From Branchiostoma lanceolatum (taxonomy: Eukaryota; Chordata; Leptocardii; Amphioxiformes; Branchiostomatidae): a DNA stretch of 64,000 nucleotides. A program made the position numbers and the translations under genes. Where the stretch lies: assembly GCF_035083965.1 (NCBI RefSeq), contig NC_089724.1, forward strand, positions 17,354,410 through 17,418,409, in the 5' to 3' direction. Below, piece after piece: positions 12,601 through 25,663 of this stretch (positions within the stretch are counted from its first letter, which is position 1; each line of letters starts with the position of its first letter). Under the pieces are notes generated by a model. The model was not told where the DNA came from and searched no databases. It was given only the letters and a program-made list of their open reading frames with translations.

Positions 12601-15600
12601 ACAATTCAGACTCAACAAATTTTCCATGGACCCTTCGGCCTGCATTATGAGATCAAGCCTGGTGATTATTGGGCCGTATGACGTAAGCAATGGGTCAAGG
12701 GTTGTTGGAAGCGGGTATCGGCCCTCGTCCAGCTGGGTCACGTGTCCAGAGTAAGTGCGTCAGCTATCTAGAAGGAAGTCCAATGGTACACTGGTTTGTC
12801 CAATTAATGATTCGGCGAGTCTGAATTTTAGAGGAAAGTCAAACTCCATCGCCAAGAGCGCTTTCAAGCTGATGACTTCGATTCCTGATGCTCAAGGGGG
12901 CAATGGCCTCAATATTTCAAGTAAAATAGGAGAATTCAGACCCTTCTTTATTATATAACACCTGATCTCTCGCAACTTAAGCGCACAAGTACGTACCGAA
13001 GAGTGCCTGGGAAGGCGAGTTCAAGCTGAGAGAGATGCACAGAATGATCGCGCCGTTATAGTGATTGCCTGAGAGCTGTAATTGTACGTCCTTTAGAAAA
13101 CTATCCTGATTCCTTGAGAACTACGCCTGTTTCATTGAGTGTAACCTACACGTTGCAGCGTGTTTCTACAACTATGATGGGGATATGGTACATCGCAAAC
13201 GGACGATATGAAGAGATATTTGGTTATGCTCTCCCACCGTGACATGGTTACTTCTGTGATTGTTAGTGAACCCCTTTAAGAATGACTTGTCTGTCCACCA
13301 AATTAAACCTTACCACCACGCTCCAAACAAAATGTTTAAGGAAATTAAGTCTTGGATGCCATCAGCATCTTGGAATCATCGGATAATGACATAACGACGA
13401 CAGAAAATAACGCTTTGTGATGTTTGTATCTTGCAGTTGTCAGCCCTACAACCACTACTACGCCTGCGCCGACCACCACCACCATAACGACAGCTCAGCG
13501 TGCGGGTAAGTGATACGGAGACGAAGATGTGGTAAATATCCTGCAGCGGTCAGGTGGTCATATGGACTAACCTTTAATATAATCTAATGTGTAACTAAAG
13601 CCATACTAATGTAATTAATTGCTTGCAGCTTTTTTTTTGTGACACTTCCCAAAGGATTAGCCTCAATTTCAGGCCTCGGAGGGACATTCGTCTTATATTG
13701 AAATTGCAATACAACATTGATTAAAACGAAGATGACAGGCCCTTCGTATGTCTGCAGTTGAAGCTATACCATGAAGATGTGACTTCTAATTCTGTAACAG
13801 CCGCATTTATAACACGATATCTGCCTCAAGTATTAACAATGCAGCTACCAGAGACGTTTTCTAACTTGCTAACTCACTAACTGATTAACAAACCGTTGGT
13901 TGTCTCCAAATCTTCTGGAAATATCGTGGTTAGAGACAGGACAAGAGGCACAGCCTGGAGAGTGCAGTGATCCGGGAACTCCGCCAGATGGCAGTCGTGA
14001 GCTGTCGTCCCTTGCCCATGGCAGCACCGTGACGTTCTCCTGTAATGACGGGTTCACCGTGGTCGGTACCGCCACCCTGACGTGCCTGGACACCGGCCAG
14101 TGGGACAACAGCCGCCCTAGCTGCTCAGCCAGCGGGAGTGGTCAGCCCCCAGGAAGCGGACGTAAACTAGCTCAAACACTGAAATCAGAAAACTTGCAGT
14201 CATTCCTGTTGTACAGAAATATTTCAGCAAGTTTGCTGAGTTCAGAATGCCGTTTTCGTTCAAAAGGTGTCAGGTTTCGTCCCTCCAAGTCATACTAATT
14301 AACGTAACTACCTAACTCAAAGACGCGTCGTATTTGCATTTTACCTTATTATGCAAACAGCAAATGCCTTATCATTGCTGACACATTAACAGCGCTACAG
14401 CTACAGCTATATTTGCTAACTGCTGCCAAGGTGCTAACTTGTTCTTAACATCTCGTGCTGTAATACATACAGGCTTCTCATTGTACTTAACGTTACCACT
14501 GATACTAATACAATGGTTCTCTGTGCAAGGCTTTGGAGAGACGTGATCTGACACCTTAGTCTGTCGAGTGGAGTGCTTACATGTATATAACAACTTTGCT
14601 ACCTAAGGTGACTTTTGTTGATATCTATGTTTACCGACGCAGTTGTTCAGTTTTGCTGCAAGGTAGCAACAGAGAATTCCTTATGACGTTTTCTGTTGAC
14701 AAGTTTTAGTTTCTGCCTGTATGGTTTTGTTGGGTCCATGCTGTGGGCCGGCCCCATACAAAGGTAGGACTCTTTAATCAGACATTTAGTAAAACAATAT
14801 TCCTTAGGCCTTCTTTGCTCGACTTAGCTAGGTTGGTTTTGATTTTCAAATTTCCGTTAAGATGAAAACGGAAAACGCAAGATATCTAACAGATATGTAA
14901 TCACGTTTCAGATAACGGATAATATCGTTTGCAGCAACGCCGACGTCTTCACTGTACAATTGTAAACTTATTCTAAAAGTATTTACCAACCATTTCAAAT
15001 CAGATTGCAGCGACCCAGGCCTGCCGACTAACGGTCTGAGTGTTCTGAGTGACGTGCAGTTCCGCCAGGGGGACAGTATCCAGTTCTACTGCGATGAGGG
15101 CTACGAGCTGACGGGGCCCACCGAGCTGCTGTGTGACGGGGCGGGGGCATGGTCAGCACAGCTGCCCGTGTGTGTCCGTACGTACAACTTCCTCACTGTC
15201 GTGTTTTCAGCAAAAGTGTATCGAAACAAGTTCAGAAAACATGTTGAAAAATATCAACACACGCTAGTGCAGCACACTTTGAAATGATTAGATACCAATG
15301 AACAAAAGTTTGTAAATTTGTGTCAAGTGATATCTTTCTCAGACATGTATGTATGTATGTATGTATGTATGTATGTATGACAACTCCTTCTATCTCCAAC
15401 AACACCCATTCGATGGTCTTGAAAAGTAGAATTGAAATGCGGTTGTTTGTAGAATGGCGAGTAAAACATTACAAACGGGAGCAATAGATTTAACAGTTAT
15501 GCCCACCACGTCTAGCATATTCCTGTATATTTTTTGTCAACAAGGCTGTTTTTGCTTCTAGCTGACGGTACTTTGACCTCCGGCACGCCGACCTGGGCGG

Positions 15601-16164
15601 TAGCCTGCATCGCGGTCGGCGCCGTGGTGGGCCTGGGGATCATCGCCGCCATCTTGTACATGCTCATCAAGACGTAAGTTTAAGCCCTTATTTCACTGGA
15701 CCTCACTGCGTCCTGAATTGGATTTGTGTTACCCTTGATTGTATAAGAGACACAAAACACACAAATCGTGAAATGGATTCGTTTTTTATCGATGACGCCA
15801 ACGTGTTGCGGGTCCAGTGATACAGGGGCTTTACCGAATCTGCTAGGTTTATAGGGTTAGGGTTAGGGTAGGGTTTTGGTTAGGGTAGGGTTTTGATTAG
15901 GGTTCGGGGTGTCAGAATGTAGGGGGTCTCGCCCCTGTGGAATCCCCGCTTAATCTGCCTCATCTACAAATGTTCGTGAAATGGAAGATGTTTTATCTAA
16001 TATCAACATGCAGAAAAATATACAGATTCTGACATGTGTTCCTTGTGACATGCCATTGATGCTCATTTCCTTACATTCACGCCAAAGTAACGCAGTTTTC
16101 ATATCTGCTGTACTGCAGGCCGCCAAAGGTCCGCGGAGGAACAGGACAGGTCATCCCGCTGTAG
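9562..16164 (+). CDS. Small CUB and double-sushi type I membrane protein
   Basis: Eight exons give a 337-residue protein: 9562-9616, 10128-10317, 11968-12113, 13437-13505, 13940-14161, 15004-15177, 15562-15673 and 16119-16164 (TAG). The total is 1014 bases and all phases agree. Order: signal peptide (MWRLRLVLAVTLVALFGE), one CUB domain split over exons 2-3 with four cysteines and the LSPGFPTGYP motif, a Thr/Pro stalk (exon 4, likely O-glycosylated), sushi/CCP domain 1 (exon 5) and sushi 2 (exon 6), each with four cysteines and the conserved Trp. A transmembrane helix follows (exon 7, AVACIAVGAVVGLGIIAAIL), then a very short tail ending VIPL. It is likely a cell-surface receptor or complement-like regulator; partners are unknown. 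The donor of exon 5 is the least certain junction. Confidence 0.82.
10412..10725 (+). pseudogene. LINE 3' end (reverse-transcriptase tail) in an intron
   Basis: An open frame from 10412 reads KYQSYQPRIDVFKNSYFPRT, then IVEWNSLSS and SLSSFKERL. This is the usual last stretch of CR1/L2-type LINE ORF2 (Y..R.....SFFPRT...WN.L...., SL..FK). It is followed by a GATACA microsatellite tail (10700-10722), as at many LINE 3' ends. It lies in the intron that splits the CUB domain, in the same orientation as the gene. Confidence 0.75.
11752..11839. repeat. Short hairpin element in CUB intron
   Basis: The arm GGCGATACTGACTGGTTCAC and onward is matched by its inverted copy ending at 11839, with arms of about 40 bases, a few mismatches and a loop of about 6 bases. 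A motif GATGAAGATGACAGACAGTC follows directly at 11840-11880 and may belong to the same MITE family. Confidence 0.7.
15345..15379. repeat. (ATGT)n microsatellite
   Basis: About nine uninterrupted ATGT units lie in the intron between sushi 2 and the TM exon. Confidence 0.95.
15849..15910. repeat. Interstitial telomere-like TTAGGG array, degenerate
   Basis: The sequence contains several TAGGGT/TTAGGG units, some exact and some expanded with extra T residues (TTTTGGTTAGGG). It lies in the last intron of the CUB-sushi gene. It may be chance G/T-rich slippage or a healed break. Confidence 0.6.
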
Positions 16165-18152
16165 GACTGGAGCGTCAAATCTAAGCTGACAAAACACATA
16201 TCCCCATATAATAAGATATCTCAATAATTCCTATTTCGAAAAAGATTCACAGATAGCGCGTCCATTATCCTCTTCACATGTACAAATCTTGACCTCAACC
16301 TCTTAGTGTCTTCCTAGATGATACTCATATAACCTGATGATAGAACAGTGGTATCAATGATGTACCTGGAGAAGCTTCTTGTAAATATTGTTATCATCGC
16401 ACACCGTGTTCTCTTGTTGAAGTTTTAGTCTTCTGAGTTTAAAGGTTTTCCAGTGTCTATCTATATCCCTACCTTTACGGCCAGTGTCAATCTCAACTGT
16501 TCATGGAAGCTATGAGTTTATGACACTAATACTGATTGTCAATCCTGAATTTGTACTTATCCTATTTACGAAAATCATCGTTGTTCATCCTGCTTGTGAA
16601 TATGGTTAATAATTGGATTCAATTTTTTACACCAAAAACACAACATTTCTGGCACTGATGCATAGGGCATTACATATGCACTTCAACCACGGGTTTTGAC
16701 ATTGTTTTGATATGTTTGATACCGACCTACAAATTTTGTTTACTTTGGTACCAGTATGCCATGTTTCACCCACCACACCATTTTGGAGTGTTTCTACTGC
16801 AATGCTGATTGTTTTGCCCTGGGTTTTACGTCTATGTTTGTACGTACCTTTAACAGCTATGTTATTCTCTCCTTGTAATATAAAAAGAAGGATCTTTCCT
16901 TTCAATGTATGGAGAACGTTCAGTTAATACATGATGTAGATCTTACCTTTGTGTCTGTTGCCTCTGAATTAAGCTGTGTATATTTAACCAGTTAAGTTTC
17001 ACAGCCTTTCTTCTCGTTGCGCAATAACTGCTATAGTTGATGGGCTAGTACAAATTGAAGATAATGCACAAACACCCTCGCAATTGTACAAGACGAGGTT
17101 GGTATTTGGCATAACATCATGTTTCGTTTATTTATTCATTTCAGTTTAATGTTTGACGACGAGATAATAGTTCAGTATTTACACGTACCTTGCATTCTAA
17201 TAACAAGAGTCGTTTTATTGGTACTGACAAAAGAAACAGAACAGCACAAATGATAAGGTCCAACTAATCCAAGGCTTTTCACAACTATCTCTACATTTTA
17301 TTGACAACCACTCCTGGGACACGGGATCTATTGTCTTGATCATAAAGTGACTTTGGCCCTATCTGTTCAACTGCCTATCATTGGACAACAGACCAAACGT
17401 CATGTTGACTCAAGTCACCTGAGTTTGTAAAAGAAGAAAGATGTCGGAACCAATCGACACACGTTTCAGAACTGCACGTAAGGGTGCCAAGTTTGTGAGG
17501 TGGATGCTGATTGGTCCGATACCCTGTATTGACCAATCAGTGTACGTCAATATTTGGTATTCGGGAATATGACACCTGCCTAACCTGTATGTACCCCCGA
17601 ACTGATATTGATTGGCTGCTGAATGACCAATAGGTACATCCGATGGACTTATAATCTTCATTATTATATTTCAAATATCTTATTAGTTGATTTTTTAATT
17701 GCCCCTGACTAATAAGCATTCAGTTTATGATGCACATACAGGTAAATTTCTTTGTGTTCCCGTACAGCAAACACTGCTGTATGTTGATTGGCCAGCGTAC
17801 ATTACTTGACCGATCAATGTGCAGCTACCATAATGTTGAATTCAAGCTGCAGCGTTTTTTTCTTTATCTTGGTCGCTAAATGTCGCTATTAAGATTCCAT
17901 TCTAGTAATTGTATTAATGATATTACTTGAGTGTCATGCTTTTCTAATCCGCGTAGTGACGCCCTTGGCACGCAGAAAAAATGGTGCCTGTTTGGAGTGG
18001 TGGATTGTGGCCATTGTTCTCTATTGTTGGACGGAGAGAGGTAGAAAAAATGTACAATAAAGGTAACTAATAAATAATAAGATGAAATATTATAACTTCC
18101 ATGGCTTCTAATCTTCCGGTAACATAACTACTACAACACCACTGTACATATT
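16165..18152. other. Intergenic region between two convergent 3' ends
   Basis: No coding exon was found. The stretch should hold the 3' UTR of the CUB-sushi gene (+) and that of the D8C gene (-). Candidate polyadenylation hexamers exist on both strands, for example AATAAA at 18056 (+) and its complement near 17297. About 17500-17650 contains several short mirrored ATTGGT/ACCAAT blocks. Nothing else was recognised. Confidence 0.5.
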
Positions 18153-20762
18153 CTATGTATAAACGTAGTCATTTGAAGCTGCACTAAGGCGGTTCTGTTG
18201 CAGATGAGGAAACTGGACTCTGTCTCTACTCCTGTGTCTATCTATCTCCACTCTCCTGGCCTCCTCTCCACTCCGACCGGGTTCGTGTCCATATATCATA
18301 TCACCTCGCTGCTTATATACAACAGCCGCTACAATAAACACTACCAATGAAACCAGGAATCCGGACGACAGGCCGGCAGCAACCACGACTGTGGTGAAGG
18401 GCACGGTGGATTCCTTCGCGGTGGCGTAGGTAGTCTGTGTGTCCTGGCCTTCTTCAGACGTCCCTGGGAAAGCACGGATGTGAATTCGTATCAATTTACA
18501 GTGCTTAAAATGGTCCTATTGAAATGTATGAAGCACATGAATATATCATTTTAGCCAGAACATGCCTGGCGTGCACAGGGTAAATCAGAGCTTTTCCGCT
18601 ACGTGGAAATACCTTCTTTGGCATGGCCTGTCCGTTGCTAAGTTAAGCATTACTCGATCCAATGCTGAACTCCAAATTTGTTGTAAAGTAACTGTAGAGT
18701 TAGATATAGCGTCATTGGAACACACTACTAGTATTTGATTGGTCGATAGAAAAGAAACCATAGAAGCTCAGAAAAATGACGAAAAAAAGCAGAAACAAAA
18801 CAGCGTCCAACAAGTTCATACATACGTTGACAGTCAGGAGTAAAGCCGGTTGGAGACCAGTGATCTGGCGGACATTGGACTTCTGTACCTATGTTAATAT
18901 ATGTGCATGAAAACATATAATAAGGTTTCAATCTTCTAAGGGTTCCATTGAAAACATTAGAGAGGATGCAAAGTATTGTTTCTGTTTTGATGGATCCGTG
19001 ATTGTTTATATATTTCTGGCTTTGTTTTCAATGTTTAAAACCCAGAACGTAATTAAATTTGAGGCGCCCAGACATATACAAGCTCCCCTCAAAAGTAATG
19101 AAATTCTTTCGATCACAGTGTAATCTTTGCAAGTGGTATAAAAGGTAAAGGCAAGGAGACGACATCGAATCAGGTTAAACGTAATTTCCGATGGCTTATA
19201 TTGCGATGCATGGCTTGGACACGGCTCAAGTTTTTACCACAGCACACATGGGCCGATGGGCGGCAAGATATTCGGATTTCTTTCCAATAGACGCACATCA
19301 GATTCCTGACAATGAAGATATAACATAAGAGACACAAAAAGTTCAAAAATATGATCTATGCAGCTAATGTATGTATATCAGTAAAGAGTCATGTCGAAAC
19401 GTATAAGCTACCACATAAACGGAACGTACCTGCGCAGTATGCCATGCCACATCCACGTGTTCTATTGAGGTAGTAGACAAAGTAGTCCCCACAGTTCTTA
19501 ACTCTTATTCTGCCGGGGAACTGGCAACAGTTCCGACCAACGTGTGCGCAAGCCTGGTGGACAACAACAAAAATACTTGCTGTTCTGATTCTTAGAATCA
19601 AGGCACTTCCCTGACTCGTCCTATGATATCAAAATAAGCTACAATGCCACGGATAATATGCCAGAGTCGCAAGGACCTCACATGTAAACAGTTTGCTTCG
19701 CATCATCATATGTCTGGAATGCTCGTTCATTTTTACGCGCCTACTTGATATATAACAGGCGCTTCGCAGAGCGAGGACAAGTTAACATCCAAGAGCAATG
19801 TTGAATCTAATAGAACGTCGATCGATAAATACACGGCAGTAATGGAGATAGAGGGTGAAATTCTTCACACGTGGTCATAACAAGATCATCAAATGTCGTC
19901 TGATTTTTCAAGTATGCCCCATACCGAGGGGCGATGTAGGAGGCTCGAGAAGGGTGTTTCAAAACATTGGTGTAATTTGTTTTCTCCTGTTTTGATTTTT
20001 CTTTCTGTCAAATTTCTTGCTCACTGTTTTCCGTTTCCTTGTCTTTACATTGTTTTGAACTCTCCGTGAATGATACCCATGAAACACGAGAGTAAGATAT
20101 CGACTGGTTTGTGCGACTGTCCGTACACCGCTATCAATAGAATACTAAAGCAAACAAATCAAATAGGTTGGCGTACAGTTGCATCTGCTGTCAGGCCTTG
20201 TTCTTCAGGATGTGTTCCAAACATCCACACCGGACCCGGCGTGCCGCACGAATATCTAGGAACACACGAGGTTGGCATCTGTCCACCAGCTAGCAAAAAA
20301 AAGAACGAATTCATTCTATCGATGGACTCATCTGCAATACATCTATCAATCTATCAGTCAAGTATAAAAGGGAACTCGTCTAGAGTCAAATTTGAAACCT
20401 ACATCCTCACAAATAAATTGCGCTTATTTGAAAAGCCTGTAAACAATCGTAGCACATAGATATTTGGAGCTGCTTTATGACAACACTTTCCACCAATATA
20501 TAATTTGTAAACAAAAACGATACAAAACTTTCAAAAAGATTCAAACCGTATGCGCACTGTCCACAACACGGTTAAAAGCGTCATATAAGCAAAGCGATGA
20601 AACAAAGACACAGCAAACGACGTTTACACTCACCAAGGCTGTTAAATCTGTACCAGCCGCTGCGGAGGTCGGAGTCACACAGCTCGGTCTCCCCGGGGGA
20701 CAGGGGGTAGTTTGTGCTCCTCTTAGGCTCGTCAATGGTGGTGTAAGATGTACACGGACCTG
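18153..20762 (-). CDS. D8C-domain (uromodulin/GP2/OIT3-type) membrane protein, 5' end not found
   Basis: Five phase-consistent exons in transcript order: 20634-20762, 20177-20289, 19430-19553, 18826-18888 and 18153-18463 (TAG). The first three encode a cysteine-rich module: GPCTSYTTIDEPKRSTNY, LCDSDLRSGWYRFNSLG, MPTSCVPRYSCGTPGPVWM, FGTHPEEQG, then ACAHVGRNCCQF and CGMAYCAG. This follows the uromodulin order (DPC..Y..L.D..RS, C...GWYRF, M...CV....C.T..P.W..G.HP, CC, Y.L..P..C..AYC). A short Cys exon, a stalk, one transmembrane helix (VVVAAGLSSGFLVSLVVFIV) and a roughly 65-residue basic cytoplasmic tail ending NDYVYT follow. Uromodulin ends in a ZP domain and GPI anchor instead. The signal-peptide exon must lie upstream, beyond 20.77 kb, and was not identified. 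The function is probably a cell-surface or mucosal binding protein, by analogy only. Confidence 0.72.
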
Positions 20763-21059
20763 CTGCCATACACCTGGCAGCAAAGCCTCATAGAACAGAA
20801 CAACACAACTGTTTCAAACTCTTTGATGTATAGATTATTGGAGTAAGAATGATATAACAAAATTGCCTGGTGTCATGACCTTCTTTGCATGGTTTTGTGA
20901 GTGACATAGAATAAAAGAAAAGAGCATATCCAATTTACCGAGAAGTAAATATTTGGACGTCATTACCATAAGCAGTGAGTAAAAACTCTTATGTCTAATT
21001 ATAAGAGCTTCATAGTCAAAATGTTTACATGCAGAAATGAACATGGAGTGATACACATG

Positions 21060-21670
21060 AATAATACAATATTGCATATAGAAACAAGCTATCCACATAC
21101 CAAAAATCATGACCATCCATCAAGGCCATCTTGTTATAGTATTTTTCTCATTAATCATGCAAATGAGGTCTTAATTTGCATAGTTCATATCAATTAATAT
21201 TTCTCTCTTCCTCAGTTACATATGTCACATGTTTCAGAGTCCTATCATGGAATTTGGCGGATGTAAAAACTTTCCTCATTAATTATGCAAATTAGATACT
21301 GATTTGCATAATACGTATCTAATCATGTACATCATCACTCAAGCTATCTACTTACCAAAAATCATTACCATCCATCAAGCCCTTTTTGAGTTATTCCCTT
21401 TCAAAGTCAGACGCAAAACCTGCTCCTGCAGTTCTAAAAAAGCCGCTAGGGGCCCCAAACCCGTACCACTTACTCTCTGTCCAAAGATCTATGTACCACT
21501 CAAAAATCAGTTCCATAGCATGTCCAGAACACGAGATATCAAAACAGGAAGTTCCGCTGCAGTACCGCAAGAAGCCGCTAGGGGCCCCGAAATCTAATCG
21601 TTTTCAGGTCTCATCAAAACCTACCAACATACCAAATATCAAAACAATCCATCCAGGCATTCTTTAGTTA
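21060..21670. repeat. Degenerate tandem/dispersed repeat block
   Basis: Short segments recur within 600 bp: ACCAAAAATCAT.ACCATCCATCAAG twice, TTAAT.ATGCAAAT twice, and GCAAGAAGCCGCTAGGGGCC-like blocks twice. The end of the block (21597-21665) is the same dispersed sequence seen at 7261-7325. Confidence 0.6.
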
Positions 21671-24600
21671 TGCTGGTCCACTACAGACAAACACACCCAC
21701 AAACGCTACCCTCTGCATAACCTTCTCGACGAAGGTAATTAGGTACGAATGATGAAAAATGTCATTTAGAGTAGTCGGCGGACGTATGCGTTCGACAAAA
21801 TGGTCGGTTGGCCATATGGGTCAAATTCCGTGAATTCGTGGGCCGGGGTTCGATCCCAGGGTCGGCCCCAGCTCGGATAGGTGGCCAGTAATGAATTACA
21901 TTCGTCATTTCGGATGGTGACGTAAAACTGGTGGTCCCCGTGGTATTAAATTGAGGGAGCTTTCTGCGTAAGCCTTAAGCGTCAAACCTCTGTACGTAAA
22001 AGAACCCAACACACTTATCGAGAAGAGTAGGGGACCCGGGTGTGCTTGGCTCGGTACTATATTGCGCGAACCATGGCAAAGCCGGATTGCACGAACAGCC
22101 TTAACTGAGATTATACCTAAGGCTCCTTCATGGAGGGTCTCATTTCATTTTATTTCAATGACCTTCCTCAGAAGTCAAGCCTAGGCTGTTAATATCTAAC
22201 CATTGGTACACACTGCAGGACTAGAAACATATTTACACTCACTACCATTACTGGCACAGGTGTAATAGATTCCCTGACACATGTACGTGACTGTCATAAA
22301 TTATCAAGCAATAAAACATATTTCACACAGCGGGAACAACAGAATTGGTTTGTGTTCTGGCGCTTCATCCATCCCCATCAGCGATCGGTCTAGTCTCTGC
22401 GCACCGCTGCTGGCGACCTTTCAACCCCGGGTATCAAATTTCACGCTGTTGCTGTGAGCCTGTGACATGTTTTCAGAGCTACGTAAACAGTGGGTTGTTT
22501 TGATCGATCTAACGGGCCAATCATTAACGTCTCGACGTCAAACCCAACCGCACAGTGTGAGCGAATCGTGCTGTTGTTTAGAGGCACGTACATGCAGCAG
22601 GTTGTTTTAAATCAATCTAACGGACCATCACAAAACACTGTTGGCGGAATGACTCTCCTGAGATATCATGCCATGTAAACGAATGACGTCTTCGGTAGCA
22701 CAACGTGATGCATGCCGAAAATCCTCTGTTTAGGAGAGAATTCTATCATATATATCATCAAAAACCACGAGACGAAGATTGGTTTCTCGTACCGAAAACA
22801 AAGGTTAGGGAACGGTCGAATTCCATTACTCTGAGGCTGACGTTGTGGGAACAATTATGGTCAATCGACGAAAGGCCTTGTTGTAGAATACGCATGTGGT
22901 ACTCACCTAAGAGTATCGGTCCCAGTTGGAGGAGGCGATACGGCGTCCAAACTGACCAAAGCCCAAATATCATGGGGAACTCCATGTTAGGTCAGATCTT
23001 CCTAGAATATATCTACATCGCGAGACAGCTCGTTATTGCAGCAGAGGAAGAACGTTCTGCGGCCATTTCCTGTCCGTATTACTATTAGTCACAGGGTCGG
23101 CACAGTGCCAAACGGAGAGTGACGTCACCATGGTATAGGTCAGCAGCATTCAGGACTGTGCCATTCGTGTTGAGGGGGAGGGAAATTATCGCGTTCAATG
23201 AAATAAGCCCTCAGATTTGCCACCAGGCAGGAATTCCAGAGAGCGTGGAAAATATAATCTTTAATCAGATGATGGGATGGACGGTTGTAACGTTTCGTGA
23301 TTGTCAGAGAAGTCCGCCGGCAGTCAGAAAACGTTGTAATCTTCCAACCCTAGATCTGCTTGGATTACAAACTTCTGACTGGTTTGATTCACTGGGAAGA
23401 CATTTGTATTTGAGGGAAGTCGTAGAATAAGTGAAAGTGTATGGGGAAGAAATAGACTAGCTTTTACTAGTGAGCTTATCAAATGATCCCTTGAAGCGCT
23501 TAAAGAATTGGACATAATGGTATGTGCTCCCTAGTACAATGCCGTGTAGAAAAAGTTTGCCTATATTTGAAAAAATATATGGGCAAAGTATACATTTTGT
23601 TCTTACTTTTACATACCAATATTCGTTTCGTAACTCTTGACACCTTTTATATCAAAATGCACGAACTCTTTCCTTCTGGGACCCGCTTTGATCGATAGAA
23701 ATACAATTTGCACGTGCGAGTGCCTTCTAATCTGATAACCGTAGAATTATCCGTAAACCCATTAGACAGGGTGCCATAATCGTTACGAGAAGGCCAAAGA
23801 TATGCTTATCAGCGACGACGTGCCATCTGGAAGTCAGAACTGTCAAGGTCATGAGCAATTCCTCCTCGTAAAGTTTTACCTTGTAATCCGCGACAAATAT
23901 TGTCAAAAAAGCCCAAAATAAATCGTTTTGAAGAGATGTATGCCAAAAATGGGAATGCAGTCCTTTAAATATTTGTTCAAGGCACATCTACAGTAATTTC
24001 AGGTCAGTCAGTTGAAATATCAGGGCGCAGGAGGCCATGAAATGCTAAAAATAGCCGAAAAACCTCAATAAAATCACTTTCAAGGTCAATATCGAAAAAA
24101 TGAAAGAGACGCGGGGGTATTTGCTCACACTACCTTTGCACCAAATTTCAGGTCATTTGGTCAAAAAATGACAGAGATGAATCAATTTGAAGATTTGACA
24201 GAAGGAGGAGAAAAAACTTGAGTAAAAACAATATGTTGAGCCATACTAGGTATGGCTAAACATAACAAGTGCAAGTACAAGACTACACATGGTCCACTAC
24301 GACATCTTATAACGGTCACGGTGCGTAGGAGACAAAATCTTTTTCGTACGCTATGTGAGTCGCTTTTCGAGTTTATTAAAGACCATCATTCGTACATGAA
24401 GACATATACACAGTGCAATAAAAAGCAGAGAAATCATTCACTGCTTGAGTCAAAAGTAGATGTATAATCATAATGAATGATTTCACATAATAATGTAACA
24501 GGAACAATATTCAATTTAAAGTTGATTCTCTACTGTAAAGAACGTTGGTTAATTTTTACAGATGACGACAATCTAACAATGGCCATTGTTACAGCTATTT

Positions 24601-24761
24601 AACGTTAATAAAATCAATTACAAAATAAAGGGTTATGTATCATTTAATCCTGTCGCGATCTCGAGCTGATGTGAACTCTGTACTCGACACATCAGAGGAT
24701 GTCTGTGACGAATACAACCTAATCTTGCTCGTGACCTATCCCGGCTGTTGACGGATGAAAG

Positions 24762-25663
24762 TAGGGTGGGTCAGAAAGTAATGCCATAAGCATCATAGCA
24801 TGTTCATTTTTTTTATCAAATGAGTTGAAATGTGGCCCAAATGTGAAAACACAGTTCTTCTTGAGACTGAAATATCTCAATTTGTTATCTAGGTTTTTAT
24901 GAATGGCTGAGTTAGTTTCAAAATGACCACACCTTTGGGAGCAAAGATAAGTTCCCTTTGAGTCAAGTTTGAGTGAATTGCAATTATTGTAAGAAGCTGA
25001 AATTACACCTGTATGATAATACATGCCTCGATAACTTACATGTCAATTTTCATTTCTAAGCTTGTTATAGTTCTTCTTTACTGTTGCGAGGGTGGAGCGA
25101 GGTGTGATATTACAGCCAGATAAATTTGTGATATGCAGCTGATTAAAGGTTTTGTAGACTACTTTCCCATTAACTAAGAGAAAGAGAACTGATACTACAT
25201 GTTTAACGACAAAGAAGTGTTTTGTTTCTCTTAGTTAGTGGGAAAGCAGTCTACAGAAACATCTTTGATTATCACAACGCATATTCAGGAGGACCCTGAC
25301 GCCCACTCTGAATTCAACCGTCATACCTCTCTCTTCACTCCAGAACCGAAAAAAATGATTGGAGTTCAGAAATGAAAAAAAAAAGTGCCCTTTAGAGATA
25401 CGCATTTTGATTCGTATAGTTTCAGTCTCCTACAGTTATTGTAAGCGGGTCAGTAAAATTTCTCTTTTACTGCTGTTTGCTTCTGACAAACTCCCAAGAG
25501 TGTAGTCATCTAGGCTCAGTCGCTCATAAGAATCTGAACACTAATATCAGATATTTTAGCCTCAAGAAGATACTTGCCTTAAGCTTCACAATTTCAACTC
25601 ATTTTATGCAAAAAAAGAACCTGCTATGGTACTAATGGCATTACTTTTTGACTCACCCTCGTA
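24762..25663. mobile_element. 0.9-kb foldback element with mariner-like ends
   Basis: Terminal sequences are inverted copies: TAGGGTGGGTCAGAAAGTAATGCC at the left and the complement of TACGAGGGTGAGTCAAAAAG... at the right. Both are flanked by TA. The similarity continues inward over most of the element (for example GAGTTGAAAT, TTCTTGAG.CT.AAATATCT, CTTTGGGAG/TCTTGGGAG), giving arms of roughly 440 bases. They close on a tighter central hairpin at 25141-25271. No transposase is encoded. The GAGTCAAAAAGTAATG type of end is common in Tc1/mariner elements, so this is probably a mariner-derived foldback MITE. Confidence 0.72.

Noticed and set aside
22705..23430. Overlapping open frames on both strands
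   Set aside because: No recognisable domain or splice pair. They are probably chance frames in repeat-derived DNA.
24719..25024. 101-codon minus-strand frame
   Set aside because: It lies within one arm of the foldback element and is not conserved in frame on the other arm.
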